Below are positions 17,932 to 26,750 of a stretch of 39,221 nt of DNA, in pieces. Source of the DNA: Fontibacterium subtropicum. Lineage in GTDB: Bacteria; Pseudomonadota; Alphaproteobacteria; Pelagibacterales; Pelagibacteraceae. The notes beneath the pieces were generated by a model that was given only the letters and a program-made list of their open reading frames with translations, made no database searches and was not told the origin of the DNA. The position numbers were made by a program, and so were the translations under genes. The DNA is taken from assembly GCA_965235415.1 (NCBI GenBank), contig CBDDXD010000006.1:1-39221 (forward strand). The letters run 5' to 3'. Every line of letters begins with the position of its first letter. The first letter of the stretch is position 1.

Positions 17932-19229
17932 GCTACCTTTAGCGCCTGATCAATATCAGCTAAAATATCATCTGGATGTTCAATTCCAATTGATAATCTT
18001 ACATACCCTGGTGTCACTCCTGCTTTTAATTGCTCTTCAGAAGAAAGTTGTGAATGGGTAGTTGAAGCTGGATGAATTGCAAGACTTCTTGCATCACCAA
18101 TATTTGCAACATGATATAAAAGTTTTAATGCATTAATAAATTTTTTACCCGCATCAATTCCACCTTTTAATTCAACTCCACACAATGCCCCAAATCCACC
18201 GGATAAATATTTTTTCGCACGATTTCCAATTTCACCAGCATGTAAACTTGGATAAATTACTTTTTGAACTTTACTGTGTTTAGTTAAGTAAGAGACAACC
18301 TTTTCAGCATTAGAACAATGTTGTTTCATACGTAATGCTAAAGTTTCTAATCCTTGAATAATTTGCCATGCATTAAAAGGTGATAACGGAGCGCCCAAAT
18401 CTCTAAGTAACACAACTCGCGCTCTTATAATAAATGGAATGTTAGCTCCTGTTAATTGAGGAACAACCTCGCCCCACACTGCTCCACCGTAAGATGGATC
18501 TGGCTCATTATAAAAGGGCTGTCTTTTTTTATTTGCAGTCCAATTAAAATTTCCACCATCAACAATAATTCCCCCAATTGAATTTCCATGACCGCCAATA
18601 AACTTTGTTAAAGAATGCATCACAATTGCAGCACCATGTTCTAAAGGTTTGCAAATGATAGGTGATGCTGTGTTATCCATAATTAATGGAATTCCAAATT
18701 TTTTACCAATTTCAGCAACCTCTTTTATTGGAAAAATTCTAAGATAAGGATTTGGACAAGTTTCACCATAATATCCTCTCGTCTTATCATCTGTTAGTTT
18801 TTCAAAATTTTTTGGATCGATTGGATCTGCAAAACGAACTTCAATCCCTTGATCTTTTAAAGTATTTTTAAATAAATTTACCGTGCCACCATATAAATCT
18901 GTGGAGGCTACAATATTGTCTCCTGCTTTACATAAATTTTGAATGCAAAATGCTGATGCAGCTTGCCCTGATCCAACTGCTAAAGCTGCAACTCCACCTT
19001 CTAAAGCAGCTACTCTTTTTTCAAGAACATCTACCGTTGGATTCATAATCCTTGTGTAAATGTTTCCAAATTCTTTTAAGGCAAATAAATTTGCTGCATG
19101 ATCAGTGTTATTAAATTGATAACTAGTTGTTTGATAAATTGGTACAGCAACCGAGGTTGTGGTTGCATCACTTCTATAATCTCCCCCATGTAAACCGATG
19201 GTTTCTGGATGCTTACTTGATGTTGTCAT
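17928..19229 (-). CDS. metY: O-acetylhomoserine sulfhydrylase MetY
   Basis: MetY makes homocysteine directly from O-acetylhomoserine and sulfide using PLP (Cys/Met metabolism family, fold type I). The PLP lysine is K209 in MHSLTKFIGGHGN. Other family marks are YTRIMNPTVDVLEKRVAALEGG and STDLYGGTVNLF. Its length of 433 residues is typical of MetY and longer than cystathionine synthases. It uses the product of metX, which is convergent with it across the OsmC gene. The leader carries no riboswitch that I could recognise. Confidence 0.96.
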   Translation of the reverse strand: MTTSSKHPETIGLHGGDYRSDATTTSVAVPIYQTTSYQFNNTDHAANLFALKEFGNIYTRIMNPTVDVLEKRVAALEGGVAALAVGSGQAASAFCIQNLCKAGDNIVASTDLYGGTVNLFKNTLKDQGIEVRFADPIDPKNFEKLTDDKTRGYYGETCPNPYLRIFPIKEVAEIGKKFGIPLIMDNTASPIICKPLEHGAAIVMHSLTKFIGGHGNSIGGIIVDGGNFNWTANKKRQPFYNEPDPSYGGAVWGEVVPQLTGANIPFIIRARVVLLRDLGAPLSPFNAWQIIQGLETLALRMKQHCSNAEKVVSYLTKHSKVQKVIYPSLHAGEIGNRAKKYLSGGFGALCGVELKGGIDAGKKFINALKLLYHVANIGDARSLAIHPASTTHSQLSSEEQLKAGVTPGYVRLSIGIEHPDDILADIDQALKVA

Positions 19230-19297
19230 TTAATTTTTTTTAATTAATTTTGGTGAAATATAAGTTATTTAATGCAGTTAAATCAATGATTATAAGC

Positions 19298-19369
19298 TTA
19301 CTTTTTTCTATAAAGCAAAAATAACAATATAATAATGATTACTAATAATCCTATAAATATAAAAACCAT
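19298..19369 (-). CDS. Candidate 23-residue single-pass membrane peptide
   Basis: A short ORF in the 223-nt gap upstream of metY reads MVFIFIGLLVIIIILLFLL then YRKK-stop: one hydrophobic helix followed by a positive tail, as in known small membrane proteins. No convincing ribosome binding site precedes it. In an AT-rich spacer, runs of Ile, Leu and Phe codons can arise by chance, so this is a weak call. Confidence 0.25.
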   Translation of the reverse strand: MVFIFIGLLVIIIILLFLLYRKK

Positions 19370-19452
19370 AATTTCATTATAACTAAGTTTTTATAAATTG
19401 TACAAACCAATACTAACTTTATTGAATCAAAATTTAAGTTTATAATAATTAT

Positions 19453-19758
19453 ATGAATACATTTAAAGATCGTGAAAAAGGCTTTGAGAAAAAATTTGCT
19501 AACGACCAAGAAGCAGAGTTTAAAATTAATGCTAAACGTAATAAATTATTAGCCAGTTGGGTTGCAGATATTTTAAAACTAAATGACGAACAGAAAAAAA
19601 ATTATATCACTGAAGTTATTAAAGCAGACTTTCAAGAGTCCGGTGATGAAGATGTATTTAGAAAAATTAAAAAAGATTTAGAGGGCAAAAGTATTCAAGA
19701 TACTGAAATTAGAAAGAAAATGTCTGAATTTTTAGAGGCGGCAAAAAAAGAAATATAA
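19453..19758 (+). CDS. DUF1476 protein (F1-ATPase inhibitor zeta subunit family)
   Basis: A 101-residue all-helical protein matching DUF1476, the alphaproteobacterial zeta inhibitor of the F1-ATPase. The N-terminal FKDREKGFEKKFANDQEAEFKINAKRNKLLASWVAD is the most conserved part. In Paracoccus the N-terminal segment blocks ATP hydrolysis; that activity is family knowledge and varies among members. It lies 6 nt before the SAF-domain oxidoreductase and probably shares its transcript. Confidence 0.92.
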   Translation: MNTFKDREKGFEKKFANDQEAEFKINAKRNKLLASWVADILKLNDEQKKNYITEVIKADFQESGDEDVFRKIKKDLEGKSIQDTEIRKKMSEFLEAAKKEI

Positions 19759-19764
19759 ATACAA

Positions 19765-21063
19765 ATGTATTTATATTCTAAGCTTCAAAGTTTAAATAAA
19801 GATATTTCAATTTGTTTTATTGGATGTGGAAAATTTATTTCCATGTTTTTATCTCAATATAATCAATTACAAAAAATTAAAATTAGTACCATCGTTGATA
19901 TTAATATTGAGAAAGCAAAATTAAATTGTAGGAATAGCGGTCTTAACCAAAAAACAATCGAGTCCATTAATTTTACTAATTCTTTGGACGATGCATTAAA
20001 ACAAAATATTGATATTTTTATTGAAGCAACAGGAGATCCAATAATTGGAACAGAGCACGCCGTTAAAATTATTAATAATAAAAAAAATATTATAATGGTG
20101 AATGTTGAAGCAGACGTTCTCTGTGGAAAATATTTATCTGATCTAGCAAAAAAAAATAATGTAATCTACAGCATGGCCTATGGGGACCAGCCTGCACTGA
20201 TTATGGAACAAATTGAATGGGCAAAATTAAATGGGTTCTTAGTTGTTGGCGCTGGTAAAGGAACCAAATACCATCCAAGTTTTGAATACTCTACCCCTGA
20301 TACGGTTTGGAAAAATTACGGAATGACAGATGAACAAGCCAAAAAGGCTGGGATGAATCCTAAAATGTTTAACTCTTTTACAACGGGAGATAAATCCTCA
20401 ATTGAAATGGCTGCAGTTGCTAATGCATCAGGTCTTCGCTGTCCAAATAATGGTTTAACTTATCCAGCTGTTGGCGTTTATGATATTGCAAATAAACTCA
20501 TTCCAAAATCTGCTGGTGGAGTTTTGGATTATGAAGGTCAAGTTGAGGTTATTTCATCCATTGATGAAAATAAAAATAATATCGCAAATGATTTAAGGTG
20601 GGGCGTTTACATAGTAATTAAAGCGCAAAATGAATATTCAAGAAATTGTTTTAAAGAATATGGAATGATTACGGATAAATCTGGAAATTATTCTGCTATT
20701 TGGCGGCCGTATCATTATATTGGCCTTGAACTTGCTCAATCCATGTATGTGATCGCAATGGATAAACGAGCAACGGGACAGACGAATTATTTTAATGCAG
20801 ATGTTGTTTGTGTTGCAAAAAAAGACATAAAAATTGGTGAGGTTTTAGATGGTGAAGGCGGATTTGCTGCAAGGGGTAGACTATTTACTGCTAAACGAAG
20901 TGTTAAAGAAAACCTTCTACCCTTAGGTCTTTCAAGTGGAGCAATTGCTAAAAAAGATATTAATAAGGATGAATTAATTAGTATGAATGATGTAGAAATT
21001 AATTGGAATAAAGAAGTATTAAAAGCAAGAGAATATCAAAAAAATTTAATAGTTAATGAATAA
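19765..21063 (+). CDS. NAD(P)-dependent oxidoreductase with C-terminal SAF domain (homoserine dehydrogenase-like)
   Basis: A 432-residue protein of the COG4091 type (predicted homoserine dehydrogenase-like). The Rossmann fold begins with ISICFIGCGKFISMFL, followed by an acidic strand end (STIVDINIEKAK) and DIFIEATGDP. The C-terminal part (VVCVAKKDIKIGEVLDGEGGFAARGRL) is a SAF domain, found in proteins acting on sugar acids or related substrates. The core motif NASGLRCPNNGLTYPAVGVYDIA is strongly family-like. The true reaction is not known to me. It overlaps the next gene by 8 nt. Confidence 0.8.
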   Translation: MYLYSKLQSLNKDISICFIGCGKFISMFLSQYNQLQKIKISTIVDINIEKAKLNCRNSGLNQKTIESINFTNSLDDALKQNIDIFIEATGDPIIGTEHAVKIINNKKNIIMVNVEADVLCGKYLSDLAKKNNVIYSMAYGDQPALIMEQIEWAKLNGFLVVGAGKGTKYHPSFEYSTPDTVWKNYGMTDEQAKKAGMNPKMFNSFTTGDKSSIEMAAVANASGLRCPNNGLTYPAVGVYDIANKLIPKSAGGVLDYEGQVEVISSIDENKNNIANDLRWGVYIVIKAQNEYSRNCFKEYGMITDKSGNYSAIWRPYHYIGLELAQSMYVIAMDKRATGQTNYFNADVVCVAKKDIKIGEVLDGEGGFAARGRLFTAKRSVKENLLPLGLSSGAIAKKDINKDELISMNDVEINWNKEVLKAREYQKNLIVNE

Positions 21064-21811
21064 ACCAAAAGAGGCTTTTAAAGATAAAAAATTTTTAGAA
21101 AGTCCTGAGGGAAGATCTATTAGAATTTTATCAGAATATGAAAAAGTAAAGTCAGTTTTTGAAATACATAAAATTATTGATACGATAACTTTTTTTGGCA
21201 GTGCTAGAGTTAAATCAAAAGAAGATAATAATAATTTAGCTGATGAAAATACAGAATGTTATGAACAAGCAAGAGCGCTAGCGTTTAAATTTACAAAGTG
21301 GGCAAATGAATATTCAAAAGATCACAACCGTTTTGTAATTGCAACAGGAGGAGGTCCTGGAATAATGGAAGCTGCTAATCGTGGTGCTTTGGAAGCGGGT
21401 GGCAAAAGTATTGGACTTGGTATTAAATTACCTGAGGAACAAAAAAATAATAAATATATCACCCCAGAATTAAGTTTGCAGTTTTATTATTTTTTTATGA
21501 GAAAATTTTTTCTTGTACAACCTGCAAAAGCAACTGTTATGTTCCCAGGTGGATTTGGCACCTTAGATGAATTAACTGAAATTTTAACATTAAAACAAAC
21601 TGAAAAAATTCAAAAACCAATGCCCATTGTTTTAATTGGTAAAAAATTTTGGAATACCACATTAAATTTTAATTATTTACTTGAGAGAAATATGATTAAA
21701 AAAGAAGATTTAAATCTTTTTCTTGTTACTGATCATATTGAACAGGCTTTTGATTTTGTATCTTGTGTTTTGAGAGATCACTGCGTGGATAATCCAGAAA
21801 AGATTATTTAA
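21056..21811 (+). CDS. LOG family protein (TIGR00730-type nucleotide phosphoribohydrolase)
   Basis: A 251-residue Rossmann-like protein of the LOG family. The motif PGGFGTLDELTEILTLKQT and the GGGPGIMEAANRGA loop are the substrate-binding and catalytic signature of enzymes that release the base from nucleoside 5'-monophosphates. The substrate here is not evident; bacterial members often act on AMP or GMP-like compounds. It is translationally coupled to the upstream oxidoreductase by an 8-nt overlap, and its stop overlaps that of the convergent dehydrogenase gene by 4 bases. Confidence 0.9.
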   Translation: MNKPKEAFKDKKFLESPEGRSIRILSEYEKVKSVFEIHKIIDTITFFGSARVKSKEDNNNLADENTECYEQARALAFKFTKWANEYSKDHNRFVIATGGGPGIMEAANRGALEAGGKSIGLGIKLPEEQKNNKYITPELSLQFYYFFMRKFFLVQPAKATVMFPGGFGTLDELTEILTLKQTEKIQKPMPIVLIGKKFWNTTLNFNYLLERNMIKKEDLNLFLVTDHIEQAFDFVSCVLRDHCVDNPEKII

Positions 21812-22752
21812 TATCCTCTTTGTAAATCAACAGATTTTGGAATTTTTTTCTTTAACTTAAATAATCTAAGATTTTTAGCTACAATATCGGAAGCACTATC
21901 AAAGTCAGTATTTGCTGAAATATGAGGAAGAATTGTAACCCTTTTATGTTTCCATAAAATACTTGTTTTAGGTAATGGCTCTTGTTCAAAGACATCTAAG
22001 ACTGCATGTTTAATATTTCCAGAATTTAAATGTTTCACTAAATCTTTCTCATTAATAATTGCGCCTCTTGCAAAATTAACAATGCACGCACCTTTTTTTA
22101 AAAAAGATAAAGTTTTATAATTTAATAAATATTTAGTCTTGTCCGTTAAAGGAATGAGACTAACTAAAATATCAGTCTGTCCTAACATTTTCTTAAGTCC
22201 AAAATGTCCTGTAAATGATTTTACTTTTTTAATATTCTTTTTACTTCCACTCCAGCCGCAAACCTTAAAGCCATTTTCTATCAATTTTTTAGCTGCTGCT
22301 TTGCCAAGTTCACCTAAACCTATGAAGCTGACAACTTTTTTAGAGGGCTTTATATAATCTAATTCAATCCAAGCTTTTTTATCTTGCTGTACTCGATAAG
22401 AATACATATCGCGGTGAAGATATAACACCCATGATAACACAGCCTCAGCCATTGTGCGGTTCATCTCAGGATCAACAAGTCTTACAATCTTAACCCCACT
22501 CCCTTTAAAAGTTTGAACTAATTTTTCAACTCCAACCCAAATACTTTGTACCCATTTTAAATTTACTAATTTTTCAACCTCACTTGGGTTTGGATTTGCA
22601 ACCACTGCTACCTCAACTTTTGAATATTCAGATTTCTTAAGATCAGAAAACTTTACAACCCTAGCCCCTTTAAGTTTTTTTTTTAATACCTTTACCCACT
22701 TATCAATTTCAGATTTTTCAAGTTTGGCTACGAATGGAACGATTGATTTCAT
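21808..22752 (-). CDS. ghrA: D-2-hydroxyacid dehydrogenase, glyoxylate/hydroxypyruvate reductase A-like
   Basis: A 314-residue NAD(P)-dependent 2-hydroxyacid dehydrogenase most like GhrA. The dinucleotide-binding loop is FIGLGELGKAAAKKL. CGWSGSKKN follows the second strand, where a lysine/serine context rather than a strict Asp hints at NADPH. The catalytic Arg is in VNFARGAIINE, the Glu in DVFEQEPLP and the His in ILPHISANTD. It would reduce glyoxylate or hydroxypyruvate. It stands alone on the minus strand, divergent from the MBL lipoprotein. Confidence 0.88.
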   Translation of the reverse strand: MKSIVPFVAKLEKSEIDKWVKVLKKKLKGARVVKFSDLKKSEYSKVEVAVVANPNPSEVEKLVNLKWVQSIWVGVEKLVQTFKGSGVKIVRLVDPEMNRTMAEAVLSWVLYLHRDMYSYRVQQDKKAWIELDYIKPSKKVVSFIGLGELGKAAAKKLIENGFKVCGWSGSKKNIKKVKSFTGHFGLKKMLGQTDILVSLIPLTDKTKYLLNYKTLSFLKKGACIVNFARGAIINEKDLVKHLNSGNIKHAVLDVFEQEPLPKTSILWKHKRVTILPHISANTDFDSASDIVAKNLRLFKLKKKIPKSVDLQRGY

Positions 22753-22816
22753 TGATAATATTTATTTAATATAATTGACAACAAAATAACATAAAATTAG
22801 TTTACAAACTCTACCT

Positions 22817-23954
22817 ATGGACGTCTTTAATAATAAACGAAATTTCTTCAGATTTATAAAAGACAAATCCTATTCTGCATTATTATTGTTTCTTGCAAGT
22901 TGTACCTCCGTTCCAGTTACAAACCGCGATGGTAAAAAAACTGAAGATACAAGTACAATATTTAAAACTGAAGAGTCTTATATTAGACCCTATCACCACT
23001 TGCCCGATGGCACCTTTAGAAATCCTGAAGGAAGCGTTGAACAATTAGATTATGAATTTCCTTGGTTTAAGTTCAATAAGGAGCGGCAAAAAATAAAAGT
23101 TAAAATTCCTGAAGGACATGTTGTGCCAAAACAAAATGTGCTTAGTGAATTAACTGCGCTTGAAAACGACGATACTGTTACTTGGATTGGTCATACAACT
23201 TTTTTAATTCGCTTAGGTGGTAAAACTATAATTACTGATCCATTCTTTTCATCCAAATGCAGGTCCGCTTGCCTTAGGTCCAAGAAGATATATTGACCCT
23301 GCCATAAAATTATCAGAACTTCCAAAAATTGATTTATTACTGCTCACTCATAATCATTATGATCACCTAGACACTGAAGCGACAAAAAATTTTCCACATA
23401 AAAAAGCAGCAGTATTATGTCCATTAAAACTTTCAAAATTTTATAAAGATTTTCGTTTTAGAGATGTGACAGAAATGGATTGGTATCAAGAAAAAAAAAT
23501 GGATGATTTAAAAATAACTTTTCTTCCAGCCATCCACTGGTCTAGACGTGAAGTATTTGATCGTAATCGAACATTGTGGGGAAGTTTTTTAATTGAATAT
23601 CAACGTAAGAAAATTTTATTCTGCTGTGATACAGCAACGGGTGAAGTTTATAAAAAACTAGGCAAAGAATATGGACCGATTGATATAGTGTTTGTAAATA
23701 TCGGCGCATATGAGCCGGTTGATATTATGAAATACTCCCATGCTAATCCTGCAGAAGCTTTGGATATTGCAAGAAACTTAAAAGCAAAAAAAGTAATCGG
23801 CACGCATTGGGGAACTATTTTAATGTCCTTAGAGGACCCCTTTGAGCCACCAACTAAATTTTTAGTAAATGCTAAAAACTATGGCTATCAAGAAAAAGAT
23901 GCCATTCTTTTTAAAATCGGTGAAACTAAAACAATAAAACAGATTTTAAGTTAA
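22817..23954 (+). CDS. MBL-fold metal-dependent hydrolase with lipoprotein signal, one frameshift
   Basis: A COG2220-type metallo-beta-lactamase-fold protein resembling NAPE-PLD/UlaG-like hydrolases. The N-terminal part has a probable lipobox (LFLASC, Cys at about residue 29) and then VTWIGHTTFLIRLGGKTIITDPFF. At about 23248-23262 the frame shifts by one base. The next frame gives AGPLALGPRRYIDPAI and the zinc motif THNHYDHLD (HxHxDH), and is then open to the stop at 23954. Later metal ligands appear in FCCDTATGE and GTHWGT. Repaired length is about 378 residues. The break lies beside an A3 run and looks like a sequencing error. Substrate unknown. Confidence 0.87.
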
Positions 23955-23997
23955 AATTTCAAAGTAATTTAAAAAATTTCTAGTAAAACTAACAGTC

Positions 23998-25065
23998 ATG
24001 AGTTTAAAAAACTTCTTTGATTTTAATCTGCAAACTTTAAAGCAGTTTTTAACTGCTGATTTGAATATCGAAGAAAAGAAAACATCTATGCGTGCTAAAC
24101 AACTTTGGCAGGCCGTTTATAAAAAAGGACTTTCAGAGTTTAATCATTTAACAAATTTACCCATAGAACTTAGAGGAGAATTATCCTCAAACATTTCTTT
24201 AGAAAAACCAAAAATTGCAAATACGCAAAAATCATCCGATGGGACTATCAAATGGCTAATTCAATTATTAGATGGAAATAAAGTGGAATGTGTTTTTATT
24301 CCTGAAAAAACCAGAGGCACCCTTTGTATTTCTTCACAAGTTGGCTGCACTCTAAACTGTAGGTTTTGTCATACCGGAACTCAAAGATTGGTAAAAAATT
24401 TAAATTTTTCTGAAATTGTTAATCAAGTAATGATTGCTAAGGAACAATTAAATGACTGGCAGGAACAAAAAATAATTACCAACATTGTATTAATGGGAAT
24501 GGGCGAGCCTTTTTATAACTATGACAATGTTAAAATGGCTGTGGAAATTTTAAAAGATAAGGATGGTCTTAATTATGGACCTAAAAAAATAACCGTATCA
24601 ACCGCTGGAATTGCAGATAAAATTCCTCAAGCTGCAAGAGAAATTGGAACTTATTTAGCATTATCTTTGCATGCTCCCACAGATGAAATTCGTGAATTAA
24701 TTATGCCAATCAATAAAAAATTTAAAATTAAAGATCTCATAGAACAATGCAAATATTATGCAAAAACTGTAAATGAAAAGATTACCTTAGAGTACGTTAT
24801 GTTAAGAGGCATTAACGATAGTAAAGAATGTGCAAAACAACTTACAAAAATAATGGCCCAGTTTCCTTGTAAAGTTAATTTAATTGAATTTAATCCGTGG
24901 CCTGGAGTTAATTATATGCCAACTGAAAGAAAAGAGATGGAAAGTTTTTCTAAAATTATTCAAGACGCAGGTTATGTCTCAACAATTAGAAGATCACGCG
25001 GACAAGATATTTTAGGAGCTTGCGGTCAGCTTAGAACTGAAAGTGAGAGAAAAAAACTTAACTAA
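23998..25065 (+). CDS. rlmN: Dual-specificity 23S rRNA / tRNA adenine-C2 methyltransferase RlmN
   Basis: A radical-SAM methylase that adds C2-methyl to A2503 of 23S rRNA and A37 of some tRNAs. The cluster motif CX3CX2C is C117, C121, C124 (GCTLNCRFCHTG). The catalytic acceptor cysteine is C342 (ILGACGQL). GMGEPFYNYDNV and LALSLHAPTDEIR are further RlmN marks that separate it from Cfr. Full length at 355 residues. It stands as a single gene, convergent with the FYDLN_acid gene. Confidence 0.96.
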   Translation: MSLKNFFDFNLQTLKQFLTADLNIEEKKTSMRAKQLWQAVYKKGLSEFNHLTNLPIELRGELSSNISLEKPKIANTQKSSDGTIKWLIQLLDGNKVECVFIPEKTRGTLCISSQVGCTLNCRFCHTGTQRLVKNLNFSEIVNQVMIAKEQLNDWQEQKIITNIVLMGMGEPFYNYDNVKMAVEILKDKDGLNYGPKKITVSTAGIADKIPQAAREIGTYLALSLHAPTDEIRELIMPINKKFKIKDLIEQCKYYAKTVNEKITLEYVMLRGINDSKECAKQLTKIMAQFPCKVNLIEFNPWPGVNYMPTERKEMESFSKIIQDAGYVSTIRRSRGQDILGACGQLRTESERKKLN

Positions 25066-25068
25066 ATT

Positions 25069-25359
25069 TTAATTTTCTTGGTCTTTTTCTAAAGTTTCTT
25101 CAATTTCTTTTTGATCATCTAAAGAAATAACCATTTCTTCAGTTTGATCTTCTTTTGCTACAAAGTCTTCACCATCTGCTATTGCATCTGGATCAATTTC
25201 TTTTTTCTTATCTACAGGTTTTGCAGCTACAAGTTTTGCAAATTTGTCTTCGTAGGTTTGAACTTTTCCACAAGGACAAAGGATTGGGTTTTTATTAAAA
25301 TCGTAAAATTTTTTACCACACTCACAAAGTCTTTTAGTTCCCCAGTTTTTTTTATCCAA
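25069..25359 (-). CDS. FYDLN_acid family protein (TIGR02300)
   Basis: A 96-residue alphaproteobacterial protein of the TIGR02300 family. The zinc-ribbon-like start WGTKRLCECGKKFYDFNKNPILCPCG carries the FYDLN motif (here FYDFN) and two cysteine pairs, followed by a highly acidic tail. Function unknown. The start codon is TTG at 25359, supported by an AGAGG ribosome binding site 5 nt upstream and by alignment with the family N-terminus. The gene is divergent from aroA, an arrangement I recall from other SAR11-type genomes. Confidence 0.9.
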   Translation of the reverse strand: MDKKNWGTKRLCECGKKFYDFNKNPILCPCGKVQTYEDKFAKLVAAKPVDKKKEIDPDAIADGEDFVAKEDQTEEMVISLDDQKEIEETLEKDQEN

Positions 25360-25364
25360 TGTAG

Positions 25365-25369
25365 CCTCT
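25365..25369 (-). promoter_or_regulatory. Ribosome binding site deciding a TTG start
   Basis: AGAGG on the minus strand lies 5 nt before the TTG at 25359. No ATG is available between it and the conserved WGTKR motif, so it supports translation of the FYDLN_acid gene from TTG. Confidence 0.6.
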
Positions 25370-25451
25370 AAATATTGTTAAATTTGATCGATTAATTTTT
25401 GCTTGTATATAAAGTTTAATGTAATTATCAACTTAATAAAAAATCAGCAAA

Positions 25452-26750
25452 ATGGATAAAAAATTGCCAAAATTTGTCGGAACTATCAATATCCCAGGCG
25501 ATAAATCTATTTCACATCGGGCACTCATCATTGGCTCACAAGCAACAGGAATTGTTAAAGTTACAAATCTTTTAGAGTCTGCAGATGTTTTTAGCACCAT
25601 GAATGCTTTAAGAAAATTTGGTGTAGATATAATCAAGCGAGGAAAAGATTATTATGTTTATGGTTTAGTGGTTGGCGGACTTAAAGAATATAACGGCACC
25701 ATTAATTGTGGAAATAGCGGAACCACAGCTAGATTGCTGATGGGATTGCTTTCAACATATCCAATCACAATAAATTTTACAGGTGATAAATCTTTATCCA
25801 AAAGGCCGATGGGTAGAGTGATTAATTTACTTAGAGAATTTGGTGCAAATGCGCTGCCAGAAAATAAAAATACCATGCCTTTTAAATTTTTAGGCTCTTA
25901 CGTTGGATTACAAAATGATCAAAAATTAAATGTGCCAAGTGCACAGTTAAAATCGGCTTGGTGTTTGGCTGCATTAAATACAAAGGGAATTTCAACTTTA
26001 GAAGAGCGTTTTGAAACCCGTGATCACACTGAGATCATGCTTAAATATTTAAATGCTAATATTAAAGTTAAAAAATCAAAAAATAAAAAGATCATCTCTA
26101 TCTTTGGCAAAACGCCAATTGATGCAAAAGATATTTCTGTTCCAGGAGATATCTCCTCTGCAGCTTTTATGATCATCCTTGCGTTAATTTCTAAAAATTC
26201 AAAGGTAATTATTAAAAATGTTTTACTCAACCCAACCCGAACTGGAATTTTAGATGTGCTTAAGAAAATGAAAGCTAAGATAAAAATTAAAAATAAAAAA
26301 ACTATTTGTGGTGAATTAGTTGGTGATATTGAGGCAAAAAGTTCTAATTTAAAAGCAGCTGTAGTTCCTGAAAAAATGGCACCACGTTTAATTGATGAAT
26401 ACCCTATTCTTTTCATTGCTGCATGTTTTGCAAAAGGAACCTCACAGTTTAAAGGTATAGAAGAACTTCGAGTAAAAGAGTCCGATCGAATTCAATCAAT
26501 GGAACTAGGTCTTAAACCACTAGGAGTTAAGATTAGCTCTACAAAAAATTCTGTAAAAATTACTGGAACAAATTCCTTTAAACTTAATAAAAAAATTAAA
26601 ATTGATGCAAAAGGCGATCATCGAATTGCCATGTCTTTCTACATTCTTTCCCAAGTTTTAAATAAACCTTTTAAGATTAAAGATTTTAATTATGTAAAAA
26701 CAAGTTTTCCAAGTTTTACAAAAACCATTAACAAACTTAAAAAAAATTGA
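25452..26750 (+). CDS. aroA: 3-phosphoshikimate 1-carboxyvinyltransferase (EPSP synthase)
   Basis: EPSP synthase joins shikimate-3-phosphate and PEP in aromatic amino-acid synthesis. The substrate motifs are GDKSISHRALIIGSQA at the N-terminus, NCGNSGTTARLLMGLLS, RPMGRVINLL and the C-terminal ELRVKESDRIQSM and GDHRIAMSF. The 432-residue length is standard. Its TGA overlaps the TTG start of cmk (TTGA). It begins the long plus-strand run toward the trp genes and supplies their upstream pathway. Confidence 0.97.
   Translation: MDKKLPKFVGTINIPGDKSISHRALIIGSQATGIVKVTNLLESADVFSTMNALRKFGVDIIKRGKDYYVYGLVVGGLKEYNGTINCGNSGTTARLLMGLLSTYPITINFTGDKSLSKRPMGRVINLLREFGANALPENKNTMPFKFLGSYVGLQNDQKLNVPSAQLKSAWCLAALNTKGISTLEERFETRDHTEIMLKYLNANIKVKKSKNKKIISIFGKTPIDAKDISVPGDISSAAFMIILALISKNSKVIIKNVLLNPTRTGILDVLKKMKAKIKIKNKKTICGELVGDIEAKSSNLKAAVVPEKMAPRLIDEYPILFIAACFAKGTSQFKGIEELRVKESDRIQSMELGLKPLGVKISSTKNSVKITGTNSFKLNKKIKIDAKGDHRIAMSFYILSQVLNKPFKIKDFNYVKTSFPSFTKTINKLKKN

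Noticed and set aside
19230..19297. Possible SAM-II or SAM-V riboswitch ahead of metY, as these are known before met genes in marine alphaproteobacteria.
   Set aside because: I could not fit the pseudoknot arms or conserved loop residues to this leader; a covariance-model search would settle it.
26024..26416. 130-codon minus-strand ORF inside aroA.
   Set aside because: It is a shadow of the well-conserved aroA frame, with no independent evidence of coding.
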